Below, piece after piece: positions 1 through 6,634 of a stretch of 38,681 bases of DNA (its first letter is position 1; each line of letters starts with the position of its first letter). Position numbers and translations under genes: made by a program. This DNA comes from Spirochaetales bacterium (GTDB taxonomy: Bacteria; Spirochaetota; GWE2-31-10; MWDO01). The stretch spans positions 1-38,681 of the forward strand of contig JAFYAI010000112.1 in the NCBI GenBank assembly GCA_017540815.1, in the 5' to 3' direction. The notes under the pieces were generated by a model. That model saw only the letters and a list, made by a program, of their open reading frames with translations, was not told the origin of the DNA and did not search any database.

Positions 1-1
1 G

Positions 2-112
2 TCAGTACCGGTCGGTTCGTCAAGAATACGGCTGACAGTTACGGCAGCACATTCTGCGGAGGAGATACAAACAGCAGCAAACATTATCATTAAAAATTGG
101 AGACGATTATGA
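2..112 (+). CDS. bioF: 8-amino-7-oxononanoate synthase (BioF), C-terminal end only
   Basis: Only the last 36 codons and the TGA stop (110-112) are in the window; the gene enters from the left edge. The frame reads RIRLTVTAAHSAEEI, which matches the C-terminal signature of the BioF/KBL family of PLP-dependent alpha-oxoamine synthases (arginine-rich strand followed by the conserved T/S-A-A-H-T/S-x-E). BioF condenses pimeloyl-thioester with alanine in biotin synthesis. The stop codon overlaps the start codon of the next gene in an ATGA junction, so the two are probably translationally coupled, and the neighbour being bioA supports the identification. Frame 1 is also open to a TAA at 91-93 but its product resembles nothing I know. 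The call rests on a short stretch plus context. Confidence 0.8.
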   Translation, partial: SVPVGSSRIRLTVTAAHSAEEIQTAANIIIKNWRRL

Positions 113-1296
113 TATGGTATCCTTATATACAAATGAAGAATATGAAACCGCCTTACAAGATCATTGATGCGGAAGGCGTGTATCTCAAAACAGCAGACGC
201 GAATCTGATTGACTCAATCTCGTCATGGTGGTGCATGATCCACGGATATAAGCACACGGAACTTAACGAGGCTATGAAAGTTCAGATTGACAGGTTTTCG
301 CACTGTCTGCTTGCAGGGCTGTCGCACGATCCGATAGAGCGGCTCAATGAGAAACTCGAAACATTCCTGCCCGGCGACTTGAATTATTATTTTTTCTCGG
401 ATTCCGGCAGTGTAGGTGTAGAAGTCGCTCTCAAAATGGCTGTGCAGTTTAACAAAAATCGCGGTGCCGTTCGTTCCAAAATGCTCGCCTTGAAAAATGC
501 CTATCATGGTGACACATTTATGACAATGGCAGTCGGCGACGATGAAGACTACCACAATGCTTTTCCCAAAAATCCTAATGTCATTCACATTCCGACGAAT
601 ATCGAAGATTTGGAAAAAGCCTTTGCTCAATACGGAGATGACCTTATATGCTTCATCGCAGAACCGCTCCTGCAGGGTGCGGGCGGCATTCGTATGTATG
701 ACATCTCTTTCCTACGGCGTGCGAGACAATTGTGTGACCAATATGATGTTGTAATGATCTTTGACGAAGTTGCAACAGGATTCGGACGAACCGGCAATCG
801 CTTTGTCTCAGACCTTGTCCTCCCCGATATTGCCGTATTCGGCAAGGCTCTAACAGGCGGATATGTCGGACACGCACTGACTGCTGCTACAAAAAAAATA
901 TTCGACGGTTTCTACGGAGATGATCCGAGTCTTGCATTTATGCACGGACCGACATTCATGGGCAATCCGCTTGTATGCAGTCTCGCACTCAAATCGATCG
1001 AAATATTTGAGCGGGATGACTATATGTCCAAGATTAAACGGATAGAAGAGATCGCCAAAAGAGAATTGATAGGATTCCAAGACGAACGAATCGCAGATGT
1101 CCGTGTTATGGGAGGAGCATTCTGCATTGAAGTCAAAGACGGCAAAACTCTCGACGGATTCCAAGACTTCGCATACAAACGCGGCGTATTTGTCAGACCG
1201 TTTGTCCGCTATATGTACGGCATGGTGCCGTATATCATTACCGAAGAACAGCTCGTGCAGATTACTGATACGATGAAAGCGTGGTTTAGGCGGTGA
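109..1296 (+). CDS. bioA: Adenosylmethionine--8-amino-7-oxononanoate aminotransferase (BioA)
   Basis: Class-III PLP aminotransferase that converts KAPA to DAPA using S-adenosylmethionine in biotin synthesis. Visible marks are SSWW near residues 38-41, typical of BioA, the DSGSVGVEVALKM cofactor-binding segment near 98-110, FDEVATGFGRTG at 218-229 with the aspartate that contacts the pyridine nitrogen, and FGKALTGGY with the Schiff-base lysine near K246. At 395 residues the length is about normal for the family. The ATG at 109 is chosen over the in-frame TTG at 97 because GGAG at 99-102 is correctly spaced and because the ATG overlaps the bioF stop by four bases. The gene ends with a hairpin terminator of the AGTCCATAAGGACT type. 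Confidence 0.95.
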   Translation: MIWYPYIQMKNMKPPYKIIDAEGVYLKTADANLIDSISSWWCMIHGYKHTELNEAMKVQIDRFSHCLLAGLSHDPIERLNEKLETFLPGDLNYYFFSDSGSVGVEVALKMAVQFNKNRGAVRSKMLALKNAYHGDTFMTMAVGDDEDYHNAFPKNPNVIHIPTNIEDLEKAFAQYGDDLICFIAEPLLQGAGGIRMYDISFLRRARQLCDQYDVVMIFDEVATGFGRTGNRFVSDLVLPDIAVFGKALTGGYVGHALTAATKKIFDGFYGDDPSLAFMHGPTFMGNPLVCSLALKSIEIFERDDYMSKIKRIEEIAKRELIGFQDERIADVRVMGGAFCIEVKDGKTLDGFQDFAYKRGVFVRPFVRYMYGMVPYIITEEQLVQITDTMKAWFRR

Positions 1297-1304
1297 AAGT
1301 GCGG

Positions 1305-1334
1305 AAAAAAGTAGTCCATAAGGACTGCTTTTTT
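1305..1334 (+). terminator. Rho-independent terminator after bioA, AGTCC-ATAA-GGACT type
   Basis: An A-run, the stem GTAGTCC / GGACTGC (one G.T pair) closed by the tetraloop ATAA, then a T-run begin nine bases after the bioA stop. The core is one of several near-identical terminator hairpins in the window and contains the exact 12-mer TAGTCCATAAGG at 1312-1323. Confidence 0.85.
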
Positions 1335-1359
1335 ATCCTGTAAATTGCTTATATTTTTC

Positions 1360-1388
1360 TTGACAGTCATAATTTTTTATAATATCAT
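1360..1388 (+). promoter_or_regulatory. Sigma-70-type promoter of the Maf gene, apparently leaderless
   Basis: TTGACA at 1360-1365 and TATCAT at 1383-1388 are separated by 17 bases. The ATG of the next gene begins seven bases after the -10 box, about where transcription should start, and no Shine-Dalgarno precedes it. A TATAAT at 1378-1383 lies only 12 bases from the -35 and is less likely to be used. Confidence 0.6.
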
Positions 1389-1394
1389 TCATAT

Positions 1395-3233
1395 ATGGAC
1401 ATAAATGCAACATTAACTAACAACTTATCTCATTCTGCGGAGCTTAAAGCGATATACGACACTGCAGGCAGCACCTACCCTACTGAGACTACTCGTGACG
1501 GCACTGCAACGCTCAAACTCGGCGATATATATTTCCATTCCAAATATAATCCGACGCGAGAGGCAGTCTCGACAGCACAGATGCTGCTCAAAGATAAGTC
1601 TGACATTGATGTAATGATCGCTTATGGCTGCGGTCTCGGCTATGTCATAACGGAACTGTATCAGCGGCTTATCCGTGATAATTCTGCGAAGATTAAGCCG
1701 TATCTGCTTATCATTGAGCCGGATATAAAGATGTTTGCCACATCGATGACTTGCACCGACTGGACATCAATGATTGGTGATGAGAATGTGAAATTCTTCA
1801 TTGCTGCTGACAAATCTGTCATCGGGAGTTTCTTGCAGACTGTTCCGACGAAAGTTATATCATACTACTATCACCGACCGACATATATAGTCCATAAGGA
1901 CTACTTTACCGAACTGCAAAATCATATCGGATATGTCCTTGACCGTAAAGATATGAACACAGCGACGATCAATCGATTTCAGCGATTGTGGACACGCAAC
2001 TCGATAAAGAATCTGCCATATATCAACCGAGCCAACCATCTGAGCAGTCTGCAAAATTGTGCAGCCGGATGTAATGCATTCGTTGTAGGCGGCGGCCCAT
2101 CACTGGAGAAGTGTCTCGATTGGATCAGATCTTCGCAGGACGATGCCGTCATTATTGCAGTCGATACAGCGTATAAATATCTTAAAAAAAACAACATTCG
2201 GACTGACATCATAGTCACTGTCGATCCGCAGTATTACAACTATAAATATCTGGAGAATATCAGCCCTGACAATGAGATCATCGTGACTGACTCGTCGATA
2301 TATTATAAGGTTTTTAGCCTTACTGAGCCGCAGCGATATTTCATCGGCAATTCGATATTTCCGCTCAATCAATACTTCGAGGACGGTCATGACCGAGGCA
2401 CACTCGCTGCAGGCGGCTCTGTTGCCAATTCCGCATTCGATGTTGCACGCCTTATCGGGGCAGACAACATTTATATGGTCGGCATTGACCTGTCATATAT
2501 CGGACGCAAGACGCATTTCAAGGGAGCATTTTTTGAGACGACATTTCTCTCCGAGTCAGACTATCTGAGCCCGGCGGAGTACTCCGTCTACAAATATCTG
2601 ACTCACTGCCCGCTTATACCGGCACTGTCTGTTAACGGAGGCACAGTCGATAGCGATTCTAAGATGATGATCTTCAAAAAATGGTTTGACCGTGAAGTGC
2701 CGCTTACCCACGGCAAAGTCTTCCAGCCTAATCTTGGCGGGGCAGCGATTATTGGTGCACAATTGTGCGATCCGTCATGCACAATTGTACCGCACTATGA
2801 TAAGTCATCATTTCTGCAGAAGATCACATCTCTGACGCAGCACCCGACTAAGAAGTCATCAGCTGATGACTTCCTAAGCAAGGTTAAGACATTCGTCCAC
2901 GGTGCAGAGACATTATCTGATATATACGGCAAGATCATTGCCAAGATCGATGATAAAGGCAATGTCTCTCCGAAAAATGCGGCTGAGATCGCCAAAAGTG
3001 AACAAAGGATCTCATCTGATCCGCTACTTAATACAGCAGCCGGTGTAATCTCATCATCGGCACAGGATGTCCTTGCCCTTATCACGGAGAATTACAAACT
3101 ATCAGATGACGAGTCCAAGAGTGCATGGCTTAAAACCAAAAAACTCTATCAGGCTATTGTAGAATTATCTGATTTTTATACAGAAAATATGAAAAAAATG
3201 CTAAAGTTACAGGCACATTCGACGACAATATAA
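1395..3233 (+). CDS. Motility-associated factor glycosyltransferase (Maf / MptE-like, DUF115)
   Basis: A 612-residue cytoplasmic protein of the 6-hydroxymethylpterin-diphosphokinase-like (MptE/DUF115) family. Many spirochaetes, clostridia and Campylobacter encode it as Maf, which attaches nonulosonic acid or related sugars to flagellins. The sequence shows GCGLGYVITEL near residues 77-87, then the family core VGGGPSLEKCLDWI, DIIVTVDPQYY, and AAGGSVANSAFDVARLIGAD followed by MVGIDLSY. The glycine-rich and VDPQ elements resemble the nucleotide-sugar binding region of sialyltransferase-like folds. No flagellin gene or sugar-synthesis gene is adjacent. The gene has no Shine-Dalgarno and its promoter sits almost on the start codon. 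It contains an intact AGTCCATAAGGACT palindrome at 1888-1903. The family is secure; flagellin as the substrate is inferred. Confidence 0.85.
   Translation: MDINATLTNNLSHSAELKAIYDTAGSTYPTETTRDGTATLKLGDIYFHSKYNPTREAVSTAQMLLKDKSDIDVMIAYGCGLGYVITELYQRLIRDNSAKIKPYLLIIEPDIKMFATSMTCTDWTSMIGDENVKFFIAADKSVIGSFLQTVPTKVISYYYHRPTYIVHKDYFTELQNHIGYVLDRKDMNTATINRFQRLWTRNSIKNLPYINRANHLSSLQNCAAGCNAFVVGGGPSLEKCLDWIRSSQDDAVIIAVDTAYKYLKKNNIRTDIIVTVDPQYYNYKYLENISPDNEIIVTDSSIYYKVFSLTEPQRYFIGNSIFPLNQYFEDGHDRGTLAAGGSVANSAFDVARLIGADNIYMVGIDLSYIGRKTHFKGAFFETTFLSESDYLSPAEYSVYKYLTHCPLIPALSVNGGTVDSDSKMMIFKKWFDREVPLTHGKVFQPNLGGAAIIGAQLCDPSCTIVPHYDKSSFLQKITSLTQHPTKKSSADDFLSKVKTFVHGAETLSDIYGKIIAKIDDKGNVSPKNAAEIAKSEQRISSDPLLNTAAGVISSSAQDVLALITENYKLSDDESKSAWLKTKKLYQAIVELSDFYTENMKKMLKLQAHSTTI
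1888..1903. repeat. Intragenic copy of the TAGTCCATAAGG repeat (complete palindrome)
   Basis: TAGTCC-ATAA-GGACTA lies inside the Maf gene and encodes V-H-K-D-Y. It has the same core as the intergenic terminators but no following T-run, so it is not a terminator here. Confidence 0.85.
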
Positions 3234-3280
3234 ATGTAAAGAGTGGAAGTTTAAATTACCCTCCCAAAAAATTGTCCATT

Positions 3281-3328
3281 CAAGAAAAATAAAAAACAGT
3301 CCTTATGGACTGTTTTTTATTTTTCTTG
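3281..3328. terminator. Bidirectional terminator, perfect 22-bp inverted repeat with TTAT loop
   Basis: The arms at 3281-3302 and 3307-3328 are exact reverse complements over 22 bases, including the A/T-rich extensions as well as the GC core ACAGTCC/GGACTGT. The loop TTAT is the reverse-strand form of the ATAA loop shared by the family. It follows the Maf stop at 3233 and can act on both strands. Confidence 0.88.
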
Positions 3329-3348
3329 GGGAAGTAAAACAGTCAAGA

Positions 3349-3397
3349 ATAAATAAAACAAAATGCTGTCTTTCGGACAGCATTTTGTTTTATTTAT
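3349..3397. terminator. Second bidirectional terminator, perfect 22-bp inverted repeat
   Basis: The arms at 3349-3370 and 3376-3397 are exact reverse complements over 22 bases with loop TTTCG; the GC core is TGCTGTC/GACAGCA. The right arm ends two bases from the thrH stop, so it terminates thrH on the minus strand. It lies 20 bases from the previous inverted repeat. Confidence 0.88.
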
Positions 3398-3398
3398 A

Positions 3399-3998
3399 TC
3401 ACAGTGCATTCACAAAAGCATCATACAAGTCGTCGTATTCTGTCACAACCTTGAACTGTGGGAACTCATCGATAACACGCTGCGGCGGTCGGAACAGAAT
3501 ACCGGCATCCGCTTCGGAGAGCATTGTCGTATCATTGTAGCTGTCGCCGGTTGCAACAGTTCGGAAGTTCAACGCACGGAAATGCTTCACCGCTTCACGC
3601 TTGGAGTCTTTCATCCGAAGTTTATAGTCAGCAACAAATCCCTGCTCATCAATGATAAGATCATGGCAAAACAGAGTCGGATAATCAAGCTGTTTCATAA
3701 GCGGCATAGCAAACTGATAGAATGTATCCGACAGGATAATGCACTGCATCTTCTGCTGTAATCGTTTCAGGAATTCTTTCGCTCCGTCAAGCGGCGACAA
3801 AGTTGAGATGACATTCTCAATATCTGCCATTTTGATATTATGCTCATGCAGGATCTTAATGCGGTACTGCATCAGTTTATCGTAGTCGCTTATATCTCTT
3901 GTAGTCAGCGACAACTCCTTGATCCCGGTCTTCTCCGATACACCAATCCATATCTCAGGAAGCAAAACGCCTTCCATATCCAAGCATGCTATTGTCAT
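3399..3998 (-). CDS. thrH: Phosphoserine phosphatase / homoserine phosphotransferase ThrH
   Basis: A 199-residue HAD-superfamily enzyme of the ThrH type, known in Pseudomonas aeruginosa to dephosphorylate phosphoserine and to transfer the phosphate to homoserine. HAD motif I is CLDMEGV (residues 5-11) followed by the typical LPEIWIGVSEKTGI; motif II is ILSDTFYQF; motif IV is ATGDSYNDTTMLSEAD. This order and spacing match ThrH closely rather than ordinary SerB. A good AAGGAG lies upstream of the ATG at 3998. The upstream minus-strand gene ends 111 bases away with an interrupted terminator between. A strong independent promoter is not obvious, so read-through from 4109 is possible. No threonine or serine gene is adjacent. 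Confidence 0.9.
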   Translation of the reverse strand: MTIACLDMEGVLLPEIWIGVSEKTGIKELSLTTRDISDYDKLMQYRIKILHEHNIKMADIENVISTLSPLDGAKEFLKRLQQKMQCIILSDTFYQFAMPLMKQLDYPTLFCHDLIIDEQGFVADYKLRMKDSKREAVKHFRALNFRTVATGDSYNDTTMLSEADAGILFRPPQRVIDEFPQFKVVTEYDDLYDAFVNAL

Positions 3999-4025
3999 AT
4001 ATTACTCCTTAATTTTATCCTCAGT

Positions 4026-4108
4026 AAAAAGTAGTCCATAACTGCCGACACGATGTCGGTTGTGTGGCGGTGGCATGGATGCGTACACCGCCATTGGACT
4101 ACTTTTTT
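4026..4108. terminator. AGTCC-type terminator interrupted by a 54-nt insertion in its loop
   Basis: Left arm AAAAAGTAGTCC ends at 4037 with ATAA at 4038-4041; the right arm GGACTAC starts at 4096 and runs into TTTTTTT. Deleting 4042-4095 restores GTAGTCCATAAGGACTAC exactly, the same core as the intact terminator at 9741-9758. The structure starts at the stop codon of the sulfatase-family gene, so it was presumably its terminator. With a long structured loop it may still work, but less efficiently. Confidence 0.75.
4042..4095. repeat. 54-nt double-hairpin insertion element, copy A
   Basis: Two hairpins in series: CCGACA/TGTCGG at 4044-4058, then TGGCGGTG at 4065-4072 paired with CACCGCCA at 4086-4093 around a 13-base loop. 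The loop region carries CATGGATGCGTAC, shared with copy B at 16060-16115 (ACGGATGTGTAC). No open reading frame and no transposase are visible. The exact boundary at ATAA|GG is inferred from intact siblings of the host hairpin. Confidence 0.65.
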
Positions 4109-6553
4109 TCACCTCACCAACACCGGCTCGATCCACGCCGCCCCGTCGTAGCGGGTATTGTCTCCGCCGTCAAGAACCATCAGCTGCAGTATCTCTGCAC
4201 CTGTAACATCTATATCAAACATCACAGGCGGATCGTCAGTCGTCAGTTTGCCGGTGGTAAACTTCAACACTCCGTCAGCATAGATACGCATTTCCAAAAA
4301 ATTCTGTCTCCATGACGGAACATCAAGTTTGCCGGCAAGCCCCTTGAATCTCGTGAATCCGAGATTTTTCAGATCAAACTGCATATTGCTGTTGGCATGC
4401 ACTCCGTAAGCCTTATCGTAAACTTTCTCCAATATCTTGATCGGCTTATCTTCATGATCGATATTTTTGCGGATCTCATATTTGTCCTGCGACTTGAAGA
4501 ATGGAGTCATATCGAGCAAACTCACCTCTTCCGCAGCATTGTCTGACAAAGAGATCTTCTCGGCAATCTCGTTGAAATTCTCCAGATAATTTTTCTGATA
4601 CTGATAATAGTCCATAAGGACTTTTTTATACGCTACAGTCAGCCGGCTCTCCGCACCCGATATATCAGTAAAATCATACATCTCATTATTCAGGTCGTAC
4701 AGTGACATCTTATTGTTGATGTAGTCATACACCGCCTTGTAGTGACCATCGACCATGCCGATGTCCACATTCCGCTCACCACAGGCGAAGAAACTGTACT
4801 TGCCTGTATTGCGGCTGAGTATCGACTCGCCCTGACACATAACAGGTATATCCTCGCCGAGTATCTCCAGCAGTGTTGGGAAAATATCAGACAGATTAGT
4901 CACTGTCTCTATCTCATTATATCCCTGTATCAGTTTGGGATTGAATATCATACACGGCGTGCGGACATTCTCCTGATAGATGTGATTTTCATGACCTGTG
5001 TTGCCCTTGTGCTGATTAAATGCCTCTCCGTGATCCGCCGTGAATACGATTATCGTGTCATCGAGCAGTCCTCGGGTCTCCAATCCTTCCCAAAGCTGTC
5101 GGAATATCTCATCGACGAACATAAGACTGTTCAGATACGCTTCGTAGTCATTCTTAGGCTTAGCGATATAATGCGGTATACCTGCAGGCACATCATATGG
5201 GTGATGTGGTGCGATCGGCACAAGAGTCAGTGTCCAATGCTTTCCCTCGGACTCAACACTGTCTATCCAGTCAAGACCTTCCCTGACAAGCAGCCTGTCA
5301 TCGATACCCCAGCTGTTGCTCATTGCCGCAGGATACTTCTTCTTCAGATCAACGGCATCCGACAGGAAGTCGAAGTCGCGATTGGCAAGAAATCGCATTT
5401 TATTGTAGAACCAGAAATTGCCGCCGTGGACAAGTGCCGACTTATAACCGCGTCGAGCCAATATCTGCGGCAGAGCCGGTGTGTCGATATACTCGTGCAG
5501 GCTGTTAATCTCCTTATATCCAGGATAACCGCCGATACCTGTCAGCAGCGAGATTAGCGAGTTAATGCTGCGGACTCCCGTCGTATAATTATTCTTCAGC
5601 AGCAGCGTGTTGTCCATCTTGGACTCGATAAACGGCGACACGCCGACATTCTCCGTATTATCATTATACATCGGATAATATCCTGCGAATGTGGACTCCG
5701 ACAGATACAGCACGATATTGTAGTCTTTCTTCTCTTTAGGCAGATTGGCACGCACAGACTCGATGATCTGTCTGTCCATCACTGACAGCGGCTGCGTCGC
5801 CGAATCGCGACTGAACCTGCGGAAGCCGGTTATCGATCCGGCAGAGACAGACTGAGACGGAGTATCATCAGACCGCTCCCCGGCAGATGCAACAAATCGT
5901 ATCACGGTCTGTGTAGCTATCTCACATTGTTTGGATATACCGACAGAATGTGCAAATCCGCACAGAAACACATAGACCAGGACAGTGCCGGCAAACATTA
6001 TCGGATTAAAGACATTGTTCCAAATCTCAGATGACGCAGCGGCATCAAGCCCGATCCTGCCGGCAAATATTACCGATACAACACCGACAGTAGCAATCAG
6101 TATGATAAATATCACGCCGATTGTGACCATAGCGGGACGAACATAAGCGAAGAATGAGTCCGACAGATCAAAAAAGCTGCTGCCTGCGATGGCGACTTTA
6201 GCCACTGTAGCACTGCGTCCGCAAGTCTTGAAGTAGCCATAGTCCATAAGGCTTGTTATAAATATAAACTCCGCCAAAACGGCAAACACGCCCCATAGTA
6301 TCATACAAACTATCGGCACGGATTCGCTCATTCTGCAAAAAAACGAGAAAATCGACCATAAAATGAAAACAAAGAATAGATCAGTCAGAAATGCAGAGCA
6401 GACAAACAGCACATCGCTTATCCCGCCAATACTCAGTCCAAGCGTGCCAAAGCCGAAAGCGACTCTGGCTATGCGTATGACGAAGAGACCGATCCAGAGT
6501 ATCAGTGAAGTTGATGCTAAGTAAATTCTGCTGCTTTGATTATTGACTGTCAT
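4109..6553 (-). CDS. LtaS-like membrane sulfatase-family phosphotransferase/hydrolase
   Basis: An 814-residue polytopic protein. Residues 1-205 contain about five hydrophobic segments. The alkaline-phosphatase/sulfatase domain starts near 277 with NIVLYLSEST, whose E286 fits the metal-binding glutamate. TTGVRSINSLISLLTG (324-339) holds candidate nucleophile threonine or serine residues, and FTADHGEAF (504-512) followed by GNTGHENH carries metal-binding D and H. This is the layout of lipoteichoic-acid synthase and phosphoglycerol or phosphoethanolamine transferases. About 125 residues beyond the catalytic domain form an extra beta-rich tail. The substrate cannot be told; in a diderm, modification of a membrane glycan or periplasmic glucan is plausible. 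It contains two copies of TAGTCCATAAGG (4608, 6240), both read as LMDY. No Shine-Dalgarno precedes the ATG. Confidence 0.8.
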   Translation of the reverse strand: MTVNNQSSRIYLASTSLILWIGLFVIRIARVAFGFGTLGLSIGGISDVLFVCSAFLTDLFFVFILWSIFSFFCRMSESVPIVCMILWGVFAVLAEFIFITSLMDYGYFKTCGRSATVAKVAIAGSSFFDLSDSFFAYVRPAMVTIGVIFIILIATVGVVSVIFAGRIGLDAAASSEIWNNVFNPIMFAGTVLVYVFLCGFAHSVGISKQCEIATQTVIRFVASAGERSDDTPSQSVSAGSITGFRRFSRDSATQPLSVMDRQIIESVRANLPKEKKDYNIVLYLSESTFAGYYPMYNDNTENVGVSPFIESKMDNTLLLKNNYTTGVRSINSLISLLTGIGGYPGYKEINSLHEYIDTPALPQILARRGYKSALVHGGNFWFYNKMRFLANRDFDFLSDAVDLKKKYPAAMSNSWGIDDRLLVREGLDWIDSVESEGKHWTLTLVPIAPHHPYDVPAGIPHYIAKPKNDYEAYLNSLMFVDEIFRQLWEGLETRGLLDDTIIVFTADHGEAFNQHKGNTGHENHIYQENVRTPCMIFNPKLIQGYNEIETVTNLSDIFPTLLEILGEDIPVMCQGESILSRNTGKYSFFACGERNVDIGMVDGHYKAVYDYINNKMSLYDLNNEMYDFTDISGAESRLTVAYKKVLMDYYQYQKNYLENFNEIAEKISLSDNAAEEVSLLDMTPFFKSQDKYEIRKNIDHEDKPIKILEKVYDKAYGVHANSNMQFDLKNLGFTRFKGLAGKLDVPSWRQNFLEMRIYADGVLKFTTGKLTTDDPPVMFDIDVTGAEILQLMVLDGGDNTRYDGAAWIEPVLVR
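4608..4622. repeat. Intragenic TAGTCCATAAGG copy (complete palindrome with T-run)
   Basis: TAGTCCATAAGGACT followed by TTTTTTA lies within the sulfatase-family gene and on the minus strand encodes KVLMDY. On the plus strand, antisense to the gene, it has the full shape of a terminator. Confidence 0.85.
6240..6251. repeat. Intragenic TAGTCCATAAGG copy (single, no second arm)
   Basis: An exact 12-mer inside the sulfatase-family gene; the following bases are CTTG, so no hairpin can form. On the minus strand it encodes LMDY. Confidence 0.85.
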
Positions 6554-6562
6554 AGCCGTAGC

Positions 6563-6591
6563 ATAATATTTTTTGAAAAAAAAAGCAAGTA
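6563..6591 (-). promoter_or_regulatory. Putative promoter of the sulfatase-family gene, near-leaderless
   Basis: On the minus strand TATTAT at 6568-6563 lies nine bases before the ATG at 6553 and no Shine-Dalgarno is present. The -35 is weak: TACTTG at 17-base spacing or TTGCTT at 14. Transcription starting a few bases downstream of the -10 would give an almost leaderless mRNA. Confidence 0.4.
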
Positions 6592-6602
6592 ATTTATCAA
6601 AT

Positions 6603-6633
6603 AAATAAATGCTGCCTCACGGCAGCATCGTTA
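6603..6633 (-). terminator. Terminator of the hydrogenase-chemoreceptor gene
   Basis: GCTGCC-TCAC-GGCAGC at 6611-6626, with flanking A/T arms that pair imperfectly (a two-base CG bulge). It is followed on the minus strand by an A/T-rich stretch with short T-runs, directly after the TAA at 6637-6635. Confidence 0.75.
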
Positions 6634-6634
6634 T

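Noticed and set aside
1..93. Open frame 1 reading to TAA at 91-93
   Set aside because: Frame 2 over the same bases gives a recognisable BioF C-terminus and overlaps the bioA start by four bases; the frame 1 product resembles nothing.
97..108. TTG start of bioA at 97
   Set aside because: GGAG at 99-102 would lie inside the coding region; ATG 109 fits both the ribosome site and the stop-start overlap with bioF.
4742..5557. 271-codon plus-strand open frame
   Set aside because: It is antisense to a well-supported sulfatase-family gene, with no domain, promoter or ribosome site.
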